Shown here in pieces: positions 1 to 8,804 of a stretch of 64,000 nucleotides of DNA. The DNA is taken from assembly GCF_937770335.1 (NCBI RefSeq), contig NZ_CALJHY010000007.1:186001-250000 (forward strand). Direction: 5' to 3'. The translations under genes and the position numbers were made by a program. Under the pieces are notes generated by a model that worked only from the letters and a program-made list of their open reading frames with translations, did not search any database and had not been told where the DNA came from. This stretch comes from an uncultured Glaciecola sp. GTDB taxonomy: Bacteria; Pseudomonadota; Gammaproteobacteria; Enterobacterales; Alteromonadaceae. Every line of letters starts with the position of its first letter. Position 1 is the stretch's first letter.

Positions 1-1
1 G

Positions 2-103
2 GGTGAACGTATTTTATATGACCCGCATACAGACACATTAACAATTCGCGGTATTCCACCCAATTTAAAAGACCAGTTGCTACGCGCAACAAAAGGAAGC
101 TAA
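2..103 (+). CDS. 3' end of an unrecognised protein (partial)
   Basis: An open frame runs from the left edge to a TAA, giving the last 33 residues of a protein whose start lies outside the window. The tail is hydrophilic, with a short stretch reading [19 protein letters not shown] do not recognise the family. The stop lies 8 bases before the ATG of the PTPS-like gene on the same strand, so the two are probably co-transcribed. The purine-rich AAAGGAAGC at the end of this gene may serve as the ribosome site of the next one. Confidence 0.5.
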   Translation, partial: GERILYDPHTDTLTIRGIPPNLKDQLLRATKGS

Positions 104-111
104 TTGCCTAT

Positions 112-1002
112 ATGAAATTATTCGTAAACGATTTGACTGTCATGGATTTTTCTTACCTTTGCCCAAAACGTGGGATGGTAGGTGAAAGCTGGATTGTCGA
201 TATTCTGCTAAATGGCGGATTGAACGAAGAGAGCATGGTGCAAGATTTCGGCAAAGTGAAGAAAGAACTAAAGCATGTCATTGATGAGTATGTTGATCAT
301 AAATTAGTCGTGCCCGCTGAACATCCTTGTACTTCAATTACTCATGATCAGTCTCACGAGCGAGTTCAAGTTGACTTCTCTTATCATCACGAGGGTGCAG
401 CAAACCCACAAAGCTTGCATTTGTATTGCCCACCTGAAGCTTATGCTTTTGTGTATGCTGATGAAGTAAATATGAGTTCGGTAACCGAGTACTTAAAAGA
501 AGTCATAAAAATTCACCTGCCAGAAAATGTTCATTCTGTAGAGCTTTTTTTGCGTGAGGAGGTTATTCCAACAGATTTTTATCACTATACTCACGGACTC
601 AAAAAACACGAGGGAAATTGCCAACGCATTGCACATGGACATCGTTCAAAAGTGCTGATTTTTGAAGATGGCAAAGAAAGTGATACTTGGCAAAACTACT
701 GGTCAAAAAGATGGGCTGATATCTATATCGGCACAAAAGAAGATTTAGTTTCACCTCTTCAGTTAAGTTTTCGACATGAAAATATTAATGCAGACAAATT
801 TCATTGTTTCAAATACGAATCATCCCAGGGTGAATTTGAAATGGCAATAGAAAAAGAGGCATGTGAGATTATCGAAACCGACTCAACGGTTGAATGTTTA
901 GCTCAGTTTATGTTTGATGAATTAAAAACAATGTCAGACATGAAATTAGAAGTTAGAGCCTTCGAAGGTGTCGGCAAAGGTGCCATTGTTGCGGATGAAT
1001 AA
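112..1002 (+). CDS. PTPS / 6-carboxytetrahydropterin synthase-like protein (double length)
   Basis: The 296-residue protein belongs to the 6-pyruvoyl-tetrahydropterin synthase/QueD fold family, whose ordinary members are about 120 to 150 residues. The N-terminal half carries Cys17 in YLCPKRG, then DFGKVKK near residue 45 and VDHKL near residue 62, which are typical QueD elements. The C-terminal half (about residues 155 to 190) carries a histidine-rich stretch containing AHGHRSKV, which resembles the zinc-binding part of the family. The two expected active-site parts are therefore spread over one long chain. A pterin or 7-deazaguanine (queuosine) role is an inference. No other queuosine gene is nearby. 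It follows an unknown gene by 8 bases and overlaps the M23 gene slightly. Confidence 0.75.
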   Translation: MKLFVNDLTVMDFSYLCPKRGMVGESWIVDILLNGGLNEESMVQDFGKVKKELKHVIDEYVDHKLVVPAEHPCTSITHDQSHERVQVDFSYHHEGAANPQSLHLYCPPEAYAFVYADEVNMSSVTEYLKEVIKIHLPENVHSVELFLREEVIPTDFYHYTHGLKKHEGNCQRIAHGHRSKVLIFEDGKESDTWQNYWSKRWADIYIGTKEDLVSPLQLSFRHENINADKFHCFKYESSQGEFEMAIEKEACEIIETDSTVECLAQFMFDELKTMSDMKLEVRAFEGVGKGAIVADE

Positions 1003-1993
1003 AAGCCTAAAAAAACACGGTTGCTCTCGCATTAATTTAAGCCTATACGCCGTTATCTATAGCTGTATTTTATTTAGTGCCAACGTGTTGGCTGGAAATG
1101 ATAAAGCAGAGCGATTCCGCGCATCTGCTTCGATAACAACAGCCATTGATAACAAAACTAGCACCGCTGCTAGTTTAGTGGGTTCGGCGTCAAATGATGT
1201 AAACGCGGAAGACAATCCTGAATTGACGTCCTCACTCGTGTTAAATGGTCGCTTAACGCAAGGTGCGTTGGTGCGTGGTAAATTAAGTAGTGGCAGTGTT
1301 GTGTGGCTGAATGGTAAAAAAATTACTATCTTAGCTTCAGGTCATTTCGTATTTGGTTTTGGCCGTGATGCCGATTTAACACAAAAATTAGAATGGCAAT
1401 TACCTGGTCAAACTATCCGTAATCAAAAACTGCTGCAATTAGCGAAACGCGAATATGCTATACAACGTATAGAAGGGGTTGCGTCAAAATATGTTTCTCC
1501 AGCCAAAGAAGTTTTAGAACGTATACGCAACGACAATGCGCAGATAGCCTCAGCAAGAGCAACAAGCTCTGAGTTAAGTGCATTTTCCCAAGAGCTTATG
1601 TCGCCAGCCAAAGGACCCATTTCAGGGGTGTATGGGAGTCAGCGCGTATTTAATGGCGAGCCGAGACGTCCGCACTTCGGCCTAGATATTGCTGGGCCTG
1701 TTGGTACCTCAATCGTTGCACCCATAGACGGTGTGGTTACATTGGCTCACCATGATATGTATTACTCTGGTGGTACACTTATTGTGGATCATGGTCTAGG
1801 GGTTTCATCAACGTTCATTCATCTGTCTTCGATCAATGTTAAGCAAGGAGATGTGGTGACAAAAGGTCAAAAGATAGCTGAAATGGGAGCGACAGGTCGG
1901 GTGACTGGTCCGCATCTTGATTGGCGAATTAATTGGTTTAAAGAACGCTTAGACCCGGCGCTTTTAGTCAATTTTCCAGACTCGACGCAATAG
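995..1993 (+). CDS. Secreted M23 (LytM-type) metallopeptidase
   Basis: The protein starts with a basic segment and a hydrophobic signal peptide ending near VLAG, so it is exported to the periplasm. The C-terminal M23 domain (about residues 210 to 330) has the first zinc motif HFGLD and a later GPHLDW. M23 enzymes normally have HxH at the second site. Here the catalytic first His remains and the zinc-ligand His is Asp. The probable role is cutting peptidoglycan cross-links or regulating amidases. The ATG at 995 is preferred over an in-frame GTG at 968 because the signal peptide begins cleanly there. The gene overlaps the end of the PTPS-like gene by 8 bases. It converges on the M61 gene with only about 10 bases between the stops. 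Confidence 0.85.
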   Translation: MNKSLKKHGCSRINLSLYAVIYSCILFSANVLAGNDKAERFRASASITTAIDNKTSTAASLVGSASNDVNAEDNPELTSSLVLNGRLTQGALVRGKLSSGSVVWLNGKKITILASGHFVFGFGRDADLTQKLEWQLPGQTIRNQKLLQLAKREYAIQRIEGVASKYVSPAKEVLERIRNDNAQIASARATSSELSAFSQELMSPAKGPISGVYGSQRVFNGEPRRPHFGLDIAGPVGTSIVAPIDGVVTLAHHDMYYSGGTLIVDHGLGVSSTFIHLSSINVKQGDVVTKGQKIAEMGATGRVTGPHLDWRINWFKERLDPALLVNFPDSTQ

Positions 1994-2002
1994 CCATAAT
2001 CA

Positions 2003-3811
2003 CTAACTAGAAACGCTGCCCTGTATCCAAGCATCAAACAGGATTGAGTCTTCAATAGTAAAATAAACGGTGTCATTAATAGCAGGGCGAATAGTTAAGG
2101 TTGATCGAATGATACGGCCCTGTCGAAGCAATGTTATTGCTACTGATTCGCTTTGTTGATTGTCCAATAGTCGTTGCAAGTTACCACTATTAACCTGCCA
2201 TTGACCTAAAGCAATCATTACATCACCGATTTGAGCCCCAGCTTGAACAATGGGCGAACCATCATGCATTGTTTGCAACACAACGCCACTCCCTTGGTCC
2301 TTATAGGTTGCCCCCAACGCATGTTTGACTGTCTCTGTACTGGCTCTACCACCTTTATCATCGATTGATGCTCGGCTTCTTAAATTTAACTTTAATCCAA
2401 TACTTTGAACCATTGTGTCTAATGGTAAATCCATTGTCGTGTAAATTGCGATATTCAGAAATCCCGATATATCGATATTAAAATGCTCTTTGCAGATCGT
2501 TTGAATTACATCGTTTTGCGTTCCAATATTTTTTAATCCATAATTTGTCCAAAGTAACTGCATCAACTGGTCAATGGAGTAACGATTATTACTGAGTTGT
2601 CGTAGTGTAATGTCTAGTGCTAAAGCAATAATAGCGCCTTTATTATAATAGCTAACAATATGGTTGTGTGAGCCGGCATCTTGCTTATAAAATTTGCTCC
2701 AAGCATCAAAACTTGATTGCGTAATTGTTTGTTTATGTCGACCCTGAGTTCGGTTCATGCGCGTTACATTCTCCCCCAGTATTTCTGCGTAACGTTGGGC
2801 GTTAATCAACTTAGTTCTGGCTAAACTCAAGTCATCATAAAGACTCGTAAACCCTTCATATATCCAGAGTTGCTCCATGTGTTGCTCAGAACTTAAGTCG
2901 GGTGAAATCATTATTTCAGGTTTTATACGTTTAACATTCCAGGCATGAAAAAGCTCATGACTGCACAAACTCAAAAATTGCTCATATTGCGTAGGTATTA
3001 TATCCGACTCAAATCGCATTGGTAGATGGAATCGGGGGAACATAAGCGCAGTAGAAGCACGATGCTCTAAACCGCCAAAACCGTCTTCACATAACAGCGT
3101 AATAAACCAATAGTCTTTTTCTGGCAAACCGTTGAACAAATCTAAATGGTGTTTGCAAAGCGGCTTTAGGTCATTACAAATTCGCTCAACATCAGTTTCA
3201 GTATTTCCTGAAAAGACTAAATGAAAGCGAGTACCAGCGACTTCAAATGTGTGTTTCTCAACAACACCGATCAAGACAGGGTGATCAATTAATTCTTGGT
3301 AATCTTCACACGTGAAATAGTGTGTTGCATTGCCTTCAAACTCAACAACAGACTCTTGTTTTAATGACGTACACAACTGCCAATGTTTAGAAAGTTGATT
3401 ATTCACAATCTCAACTGATATTGGTGCTTTTGAATGCGCTGTGAACTCATTGACCTCTAAAAAGGTGCTTGTGCCATTGAAGAACCCGTATTCATCAAAT
3501 AAGTAAGCGCCACGAACGGATAAGTCAAAGGCGTAAACTTGATACGTAATTTCTAAACCTGCCGCTGCGTTTTCAACACGCCATGTTTGTTTATCAATTT
3601 GGTTTATTGGCAGCTGCTGGCTGCTCGGCGATAACGCTTCTAACTGATGAATATTTTTACAAAAGTCTCTTATCATATAACTGCCCGGTATCCATGCCGG
3701 TAGCGACAAATGGATAACATCGTGCTGCGATGCGGGAATAGAAATTTTGACATTAAAAACGTGCTCAGTTAAATTTTCAGGTACGATGTGATAAGTGAGC
3801 GCGTCTGTCAT
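2003..3811 (-). CDS. M61 family peptidase with C-terminal PDZ domain
   Basis: The 602-residue protein has the M61 (glycyl aminopeptidase-like) architecture: an N-terminal beta domain, a central metallopeptidase domain and a C-terminal PDZ domain. The zinc motif HELFH lies near residue 285 inside SHELFHAWNVKRIKP, a signature of the family, and IYEGF follows as the downstream glutamate region. The PDZ segment, about residues 500 to 570, includes GSPIVQAGAQIGD. No signal peptide is visible, so it is probably cytoplasmic. M61 enzymes cleave N-terminal Gly or Ala from peptides, but the substrate here is unknown. Its start is separated from the divergent PilZ gene by about 100 bases. Confidence 0.88.
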   Translation of the reverse strand: MTDALTYHIVPENLTEHVFNVKISIPASQHDVIHLSLPAWIPGSYMIRDFCKNIHQLEALSPSSQQLPINQIDKQTWRVENAAAGLEITYQVYAFDLSVRGAYLFDEYGFFNGTSTFLEVNEFTAHSKAPISVEIVNNQLSKHWQLCTSLKQESVVEFEGNATHYFTCEDYQELIDHPVLIGVVEKHTFEVAGTRFHLVFSGNTETDVERICNDLKPLCKHHLDLFNGLPEKDYWFITLLCEDGFGGLEHRASTALMFPRFHLPMRFESDIIPTQYEQFLSLCSHELFHAWNVKRIKPEIMISPDLSSEQHMEQLWIYEGFTSLYDDLSLARTKLINAQRYAEILGENVTRMNRTQGRHKQTITQSSFDAWSKFYKQDAGSHNHIVSYYNKGAIIALALDITLRQLSNNRYSIDQLMQLLWTNYGLKNIGTQNDVIQTICKEHFNIDISGFLNIAIYTTMDLPLDTMVQSIGLKLNLRSRASIDDKGGRASTETVKHALGATYKDQGSGVVLQTMHDGSPIVQAGAQIGDVMIALGQWQVNSGNLQRLLDNQQSESVAITLLRQGRIIRSTLTIRPAINDTVYFTIEDSILFDAWIQGSVSS

Positions 3812-3909
3812 GAATAAAAGCCTTTGTTAAGTAATATGGTGTTTGTATTATATTATCATGTTATCAGTTACTTGTGCCTTAACAGTTAAAGAGTAAAAAA
3901 GGAATTTAA

Positions 3910-4575
3910 GTGAAACCGACCATATCCTCAGCGGATATTAATGCACTATTGTGTTTGTTACCAAATACTGACGCCGATATGCAACTTATTGCCCATACCC
4001 AGCCCGTGCGTTTAAGAACAACCTACTTTGGCACCGATGGCGAGCAATGCTTGTTGTTTCGATACCCGGCATCAACAGAGGCAGTTAATACCACTCATTT
4101 AATAGTGCCTGATACGCAACTCGTTATAAGATACGTACTCGACGAGCCCTACGGCGAAGTGGTTGCGTTTAAAGTACGCGTTTTAAAAGTAATTAATTCC
4201 CCGTTACCGATGGTAATTACAAGCTTTCCATCCGTATTACAAAAACTAGGACTGAGATCGCAAAAACGCGCAATATCGGGTGTCCCTGTAGAAGTGGTTT
4301 TAGATGAACAGGAAAATAAAGAAGTTGAAGGATTAATTGTCGATATTTCCAAAAATGGTTGTAAGTTACTAATCCCATTTAAAACAGTACTTCAGGTTAT
4401 TGAAAATGAAGAAAAAATTACGCTTTGCGTTGAATTAGCTGAAAGAACCTTATTACTTGCGGCTAGGGTCAAAAACGTGCGAATTGAAAAAGAGTTTCAT
4501 GCTTATGGCATGCAGTTTGAAGATCATGATAATCAGCTTGAACGTTTACTTGAGCGTTACATGATCACGTTGTAA
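3910..4575 (+). CDS. PilZ domain protein (cyclic-di-GMP receptor type)
   Basis: The 221-residue soluble protein has an N-terminal YcgR-like beta domain and a C-terminal PilZ domain. The two cyclic-di-GMP-binding motifs are present: RxxxR as RSQKR at about residues 116 to 120, and DxSxxG as DISKNG near residue 145. These residues support ligand binding. The output, such as motility or exopolysaccharide, cannot be read from the sequence. The start is GTG with an AAGGA box a few bases upstream. A diguanylate cyclase encoded near 34-36 kb is one possible source of its ligand, although nothing in the sequence links the two specifically. Confidence 0.85.
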   Translation: MKPTISSADINALLCLLPNTDADMQLIAHTQPVRLRTTYFGTDGEQCLLFRYPASTEAVNTTHLIVPDTQLVIRYVLDEPYGEVVAFKVRVLKVINSPLPMVITSFPSVLQKLGLRSQKRAISGVPVEVVLDEQENKEVEGLIVDISKNGCKLLIPFKTVLQVIENEEKITLCVELAERTLLLAARVKNVRIEKEFHAYGMQFEDHDNQLERLLERYMITL

Positions 4576-4631
4576 ACTATTTGTTAAGAGACACTAAAGA
4601 TAAAGTAATAAAAATGATAAAGAGGCTTAAA

Positions 4632-5093
4632 ATGCGTGAAGTAGAGCGACTCATTAATAAATATGGTGAAAGCCACACGAATAAAACTAACATAATGATA
4701 CATGCGGTTGCTGTTCCTGCTATTTACTTTGTGACTATTGGCTTACTTTGGTCGATTCCTGTGCCTGAATTTATGCAAGCAATGAAAATTACTTTTGCAC
4801 ATGTACTCGCAATTCCCACGCTTTATTATTATTTTAAGTTGTCTGGCCCAATTGGTGCGGCTATGACCTTGCTGACGCTGGCTGCTTTTGGTGTTATTAA
4901 ACTGCTCGTTATGTTTCATCTGTCGGTTTGGATGTTTAGTTTAGGCTTATTCGTGGTTATGTGGGTATTACAATTTATAGGTCACCATGTTGAAGGTAAA
5001 AAGCCATCATTCTTTGAAGACTTACGCTACCTATTGATTGGCCCTGCTTGGTGGTGGGTGCATTGGCTCAAAAGAATGAACATTAGCTACTGA
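4632..5093 (+). CDS. DUF962 / Mpo1-like membrane protein
   Basis: The protein of about 153 residues matches the DUF962 (YGL010w/Mpo1-like) family. It opens with a short amphipathic segment containing YGESHTNKTN, followed by about four hydrophobic segments and the late motif IGHHVEGKKP. The conserved histidines (near SHTN, MIHAVAVP and GHHVEGKKP) resemble the metal-binding His residues of yeast Mpo1, a dioxygenase of 2-hydroxy fatty acids. Activity in this bacterium is inferred only. An in-frame TTG exists at 4581, but the ATG at 4632 has an AGAGG box six bases before it and matches the family start. Confidence 0.78.
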   Translation: MREVERLINKYGESHTNKTNIMIHAVAVPAIYFVTIGLLWSIPVPEFMQAMKITFAHVLAIPTLYYYFKLSGPIGAAMTLLTLAAFGVIKLLVMFHLSVWMFSLGLFVVMWVLQFIGHHVEGKKPSFFEDLRYLLIGPAWWWVHWLKRMNISY

Positions 5094-5157
5094 TCAATGT
5101 AGTTTTTTATGCAAATTAGCAAAAAGAGGGCGTAACATAAATCGACTCGTACTGGCT

Positions 5158-5238
5158 TTGCGTGAGTTTAATCCACCACTACCACACGCAACGATAAGTC
5201 TATTCAGCTTACTCGCGTCTGCGTTTTTAACCGCGAGT
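5158..5238. repeat. Two consecutive inverted repeats before the lipoprotein gene
   Basis: Two short inverted repeats sit back to back in the 220-base gap before the DUF6279 gene. TTGCGTG (5158-5164) pairs with CACGCAA (5185-5191). ACTCGCG (5211-5217) pairs with CGCGAGT (5232-5238). Both are GC-rich compared with the surroundings. They could be a structured leader or a small RNA. No T-tract follows, so a simple terminator is unlikely. Confidence 0.35.
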
Positions 5239-5318
5239 AGGGCGCCTTAATCAGTCCTAAACCGCTTACCACAGGCGCTATTTAAAATAGTAAAACGTTC
5301 GGATTGGAGTAAGTGAGA

Positions 5319-6161
5319 GTGAAAAAAATTATTATTATTGGTTTAGTTCTACTTTTATCAGGTTGCTCCACAAAATTTGTCTATAAAAATGTGGACTGGC
5401 TAGTTTATTGGTACGTTGATGACTTTGTAGAGTTAACCAACCAGCAAGAAGATATTGTTGATGCCAAATTAGCGACGTGGCTAGCATGGCACAAAGAATC
5501 TGAATTGCCGCAATATATCCAGCACTTGAGCGAATTGTCAGGCGATATCCGAACTCAGCAATTGAGTCTTGATAAAATGGATTATCATCAACAAAAGGCG
5601 GCAGCCCATTGGATGCGCTTAAAATCTAAAATCATTCCTGATTTAGTCGAAATGTCACCAATGCTCTCGCAAGAGCAGATAGATTCTATGTTCAAAGAAA
5701 TTGATAAAATGAACGAAGAAGAAGCAGATGAAAGAGAAGAACTGCTATCAAAAACCCCTGAAAAACGCAAAAGCGAATCTTTAAAACGGAATAAAAGAAA
5801 CTTAAAACGCTGGTTAGGTAAACTCAACATTGAGCAAGAACGACTAGTTGAGAATATGTACGGTGAATATCATTCCAACGCTGAGTTGTGGTTACAATAT
5901 CGTGTTCGATATCAAGCTGAATTGCGCTCATTATTAAATGATACAGACCGAGGAGATAGCTTTAAAACTAAATTGAATAAGTTACTGATGAAGCCTGAGG
6001 CGTTTCGTGGAGCTACTCTTAATCAACGTAATGTTGAAAATAGTAGCAGGTATAAGGAATTTTTGTTAGCCGCGGATACGTTAGCAACTGAAGAGCAGAG
6101 AAAACATTTACTCGATGAAATTACTGAATTTATTGATGATCTGAATGATTTAGTGAAATAG
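5319..6161 (+). CDS. DUF6279-type lipoprotein
   Basis: The 280-residue protein begins with a lipoprotein signal peptide whose lipobox is LLLSGC, so the mature form is lipid-anchored at Cys. The body is charged and helical, opening with YKNVDWLVYWYVDDFVELT, which is typical of the DUF6279 family of gammaproteobacterial lipoproteins. The function is unknown. Two in-frame GTG codons are possible, at 5313 and 5319. The second lies nine bases after a GGAG box and is preferred, whereas the first is only three bases away. The gene is monocistronic, with long gaps on both sides. Confidence 0.8.
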   Translation: MKKIIIIGLVLLLSGCSTKFVYKNVDWLVYWYVDDFVELTNQQEDIVDAKLATWLAWHKESELPQYIQHLSELSGDIRTQQLSLDKMDYHQQKAAAHWMRLKSKIIPDLVEMSPMLSQEQIDSMFKEIDKMNEEEADEREELLSKTPEKRKSESLKRNKRNLKRWLGKLNIEQERLVENMYGEYHSNAELWLQYRVRYQAELRSLLNDTDRGDSFKTKLNKLLMKPEAFRGATLNQRNVENSSRYKEFLLAADTLATEEQRKHLLDEITEFIDDLNDLVK

Positions 6162-6505
6162 TTAATTAGTGTGTGTCGGATGCATTTATCTTAAGGGATA
6201 AATATCAAAGTTTAATTGATTGGCTCTGAGCTCATTAGTGGTAACTAGCCGCTTCTTGCTTAGCGTAAACAAAGCTAGGAATAGCAGTTAATGTTCGGCC
6301 GCTCCTTTTCTACCTGAGTTGGGCGAGTAATGAAATGTCTGTTTACCGATCACAACGTTGCGTAATACCAGGCCTAATGAAAAACAGAGACTAAGACCCC
6401 TTCGATTAGCTATCCAATAACTTAAACTTTACTCGACTCTCAATAACGACTATTCTTTATTTAGCTTGTTATTTATACAATTAAACAATAAAAAAGGAAT
6501 GTTTC
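6162..6505. other. Intergenic region, 344 bases, no gene seen
   Basis: No reading frame with a ribosome site and no strong hairpin was seen. The last 30 bases are A-rich and end in AAAAAGGAATG, the ribosome site of the YkvA-like gene. The promoter of that gene is presumably here, but I could not pick a convincing -35/-10 pair. Confidence 0.5.
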
Positions 6506-7057
6506 ATGTCTATCAAAATAAGCCTAGAACTAAGCGATAGTGATTTAACTCACTTTCGTGAACTAATGCGATTAGCTATCGATAAAATAAAAGATTTGCC
6601 TGCGCAAGAAGTTATCAGCAAGGCTGAAGCTTTATGTCACGAAATGGAGGGGGCCAATATTCCGGATTTTGTTACTCAACGCGTAACATCGTTAAAACAA
6701 TTGATCAGTGCTTTGAATGATGAAGAATGGCAAATTCCTGACGATGAAAAGGCCGAAATTTTAACATCAATAGCGTATTTTTGTGAACCACAGGATTTAA
6801 TACCAGACAACATTCCAGGCTTGGGTTATTTAGATGACGCCATAATGATTGAATTAGTTATTCAAGATATGTCATTAGACCTTCAAGCTTATGAATCTTT
6901 TTGCAGCTTCCGCAGCGCCGAAGAAAACCGACGAGGAAGTGAAGCCAATATAAATCGTGAAAGCTGGCTAGCTTCAACGCGCAGTGAATTGCGTTCCGGT
7001 TTACGAAGAAATAAGTCGACCGTAGGTAAAAGAAGAATATTTTCTCGCATAATGTGA
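6506..7057 (+). CDS. YkvA/DUF1232 family protein
   Basis: The 183-residue protein contains the DUF1232 (YkvA-like) core at about residues 88 to 118, with the diagnostic string PQDLIPDNIPGLGYLDD. Simple YkvA proteins often have a hydrophobic helix here and are membrane-associated. In this one the flanking regions are soluble and helical: a long N-terminal region and a basic C-terminal tail rich in Arg and Lys. The function is unknown. The AAGGA box seven bases before the ATG supports the start. Confidence 0.8.
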   Translation: MSIKISLELSDSDLTHFRELMRLAIDKIKDLPAQEVISKAEALCHEMEGANIPDFVTQRVTSLKQLISALNDEEWQIPDDEKAEILTSIAYFCEPQDLIPDNIPGLGYLDDAIMIELVIQDMSLDLQAYESFCSFRSAEENRRGSEANINRESWLASTRSELRSGLRRNKSTVGKRRIFSRIM

Positions 7058-7152
7058 ATAACCACATGCAATTTCAGACAGCCGCAAAGTGACTACCCAA
7101 TGGCTTTTTTTTGCAAATTAAAGCGCCTTTGGGCCGACACAATCAGTTTGTG

Positions 7153-8292
7153 CTAGTTAACTACTACACAAGACCGCGTACTGAAAGTGTATCCTGTGGG
7201 CGCGCTATTATCTTTTTTGACAACTAATATGTCATTTTCACTGATGTAAACAACCCGTTCGTCTACGCCTTTTTGACAATGCGAATATTCAAATGTTTCA
7301 TAGTTATATACAAATGAGGCAATCAAATTATCAAGAAAATAAACTTTGGTGGATGCTTCATTTGTGTTGCCAATTACCTTCTCATTTTTCTCGTTACTGA
7401 GCAATTCGTCTTGTGTGACCGGCGCATTTTCTGTTAAATTCTCGTTTATACCGTTGTCATACTTGTCGAGTAGATTGCGTTTAGCCGTCAATAAGTCCTG
7501 GCGCTCTTCATCACTCAAGTCCTCTGCTTGAAGTTCATTTTCTATTATACCTAAACCCACTTTAGTGACTTGTGTATTAACAATACTCCCTGAGCTGTCA
7601 GAAAAGCCGAAACCCGGAGTTTTTGGTAAATTGAGTTGTTCACCATACCAGCTAAGCGAATTGAACACCGTCATAGAAACAGGCACCAATAGAATTAAGC
7701 GCACTATAATAAATGTTTTTGGAAACGCTTCTTTAGGCGTTGCTATTCTCGGGACAATCCGCATTAATATCAATATTCCGCGGATTAAACGCAATATTTG
7801 CATTAAACCAAAAATCACTATCATGCCGACTACGCTGACTACCATTAGCCACAAGGGCAGTACCAAAAGCGTTGTCACGCCCAGAGTATGATACAGTTGG
7901 GTGGGATCAGCAGTGATAATAATGTTGACTTTTTGGGCGGCGACAGCAAGTGTAAAATTGGCAATAGCTGCATATAAAACTAGCAAAATTAGTCTGCCGA
8001 ATGTTGATTCCCACACTTTTAAAAAAATAGCCCAGAGTTCTCTCGCCATGCCAAAAAAAGCAAGAATACCAACAAACCACATCATCGTGTTTGGGGTATT
8101 CATGTCGCCGTCAACAACAATAAATAAGAAAAGTGCGACAACATAAATAATTTGATTTGTATGCAATTTTGCCCAGCGCTCTCCCAAACCTAATCGCCAG
8201 TGTTTTATCTTTCCAACTAACGTCTGCTTAACAGGAAACTCCGCGTCTTGTCGTTCAAATAAATTGGCTTGTTCTTGAAGTTCTTCGGACAT
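7153..8292 (-). CDS. Multi-pass membrane protein with a C-terminal soluble domain, unrecognised
   Basis: The 379-residue protein is not one I recognise. After about 45 hydrophilic N-terminal residues come five or six hydrophobic segments, roughly residues 49 to 225, including WFVGILAFFGMARELW and LPLWLMVVSVVGMIVIFGLM. The C-terminal third is soluble and rich in Glu, Asp and Asn, and contains two Cys residues (in SHCQKG and RSCVVVN) that could form a disulfide. An in-frame start at 8346 exists, but the ATG at 8292 has an AAGGAAG box eight bases before it. The gene converges on the YkvA-like gene and has no obvious operon partner. Confidence 0.6.
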   Translation of the reverse strand: MSEELQEQANLFERQDAEFPVKQTLVGKIKHWRLGLGERWAKLHTNQIIYVVALFLFIVVDGDMNTPNTMMWFVGILAFFGMARELWAIFLKVWESTFGRLILLVLYAAIANFTLAVAAQKVNIIITADPTQLYHTLGVTTLLVLPLWLMVVSVVGMIVIFGLMQILRLIRGILILMRIVPRIATPKEAFPKTFIIVRLILLVPVSMTVFNSLSWYGEQLNLPKTPGFGFSDSSGSIVNTQVTKVGLGIIENELQAEDLSDEERQDLLTAKRNLLDKYDNGINENLTENAPVTQDELLSNEKNEKVIGNTNEASTKVYFLDNLIASFVYNYETFEYSHCQKGVDERVVYISENDILVVKKDNSAPTGYTFSTRSCVVVN

Positions 8293-8804
8293 AACAACAA
8301 CTTCCTTTTTATCTCTTGGGTACACTAGTGCGTTAATTATGTACAAGGAGATGAAAAACTACAAATTAAATTTTAGCCTGCGCACTGCTATTTAAATAAG
8401 CATAAAAATAATGCTAAGTCGCAATCAATTATCTTGCACGTAGTTAGAATAGGCATTTTTTTAACATCACTATTGAACGACTCAAGTATTCTTGATTATA
8501 TTAGCAATAGTTTTGTTCTTGCCTTAGCCGCAGGCAGAATTATAGATTAGAGCTAGGCAAGAGATATATTTGGAAGTGGCGTTGGTTATTATAGGCGCAA
8601 TGGTATTAACAATAGCTTGAAGGACGACACCTCCATTAAACGATAATTTAGCCCAATATCAACTTTTCTATATCAAACTTCATACTCTCCAACTTTTGAT
8701 GGTGTATTTGTTCGCAATTTTTGTATCGCTTCATTGATAAAAAAACTTGAGTTATAGCCTCTAGCTGACGATAACAAATTACCAGTTAATTAACGATGTG
8801 TTGA
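8293..8804. other. Intergenic region, about 510 bases, one weak hairpin
   Basis: This AT-rich stretch holds the leader of the leftward membrane gene. It contains an imperfect inverted repeat, CTTGCCTTAG (8518-8527) with CTAGGCAAG (8553-8561), enclosing a GC-richer segment. No convincing reading frame was found on either strand. The promoter of the 8805 gene should lie in the right part. Confidence 0.4.

Noticed and set aside
8518-8561. CTTGCCTTAG/CTAGGCAAG as a terminator or riboswitch
   Set aside because: The pairing is imperfect, the loop is long, no T-run follows and it is not placed at the end of a gene.
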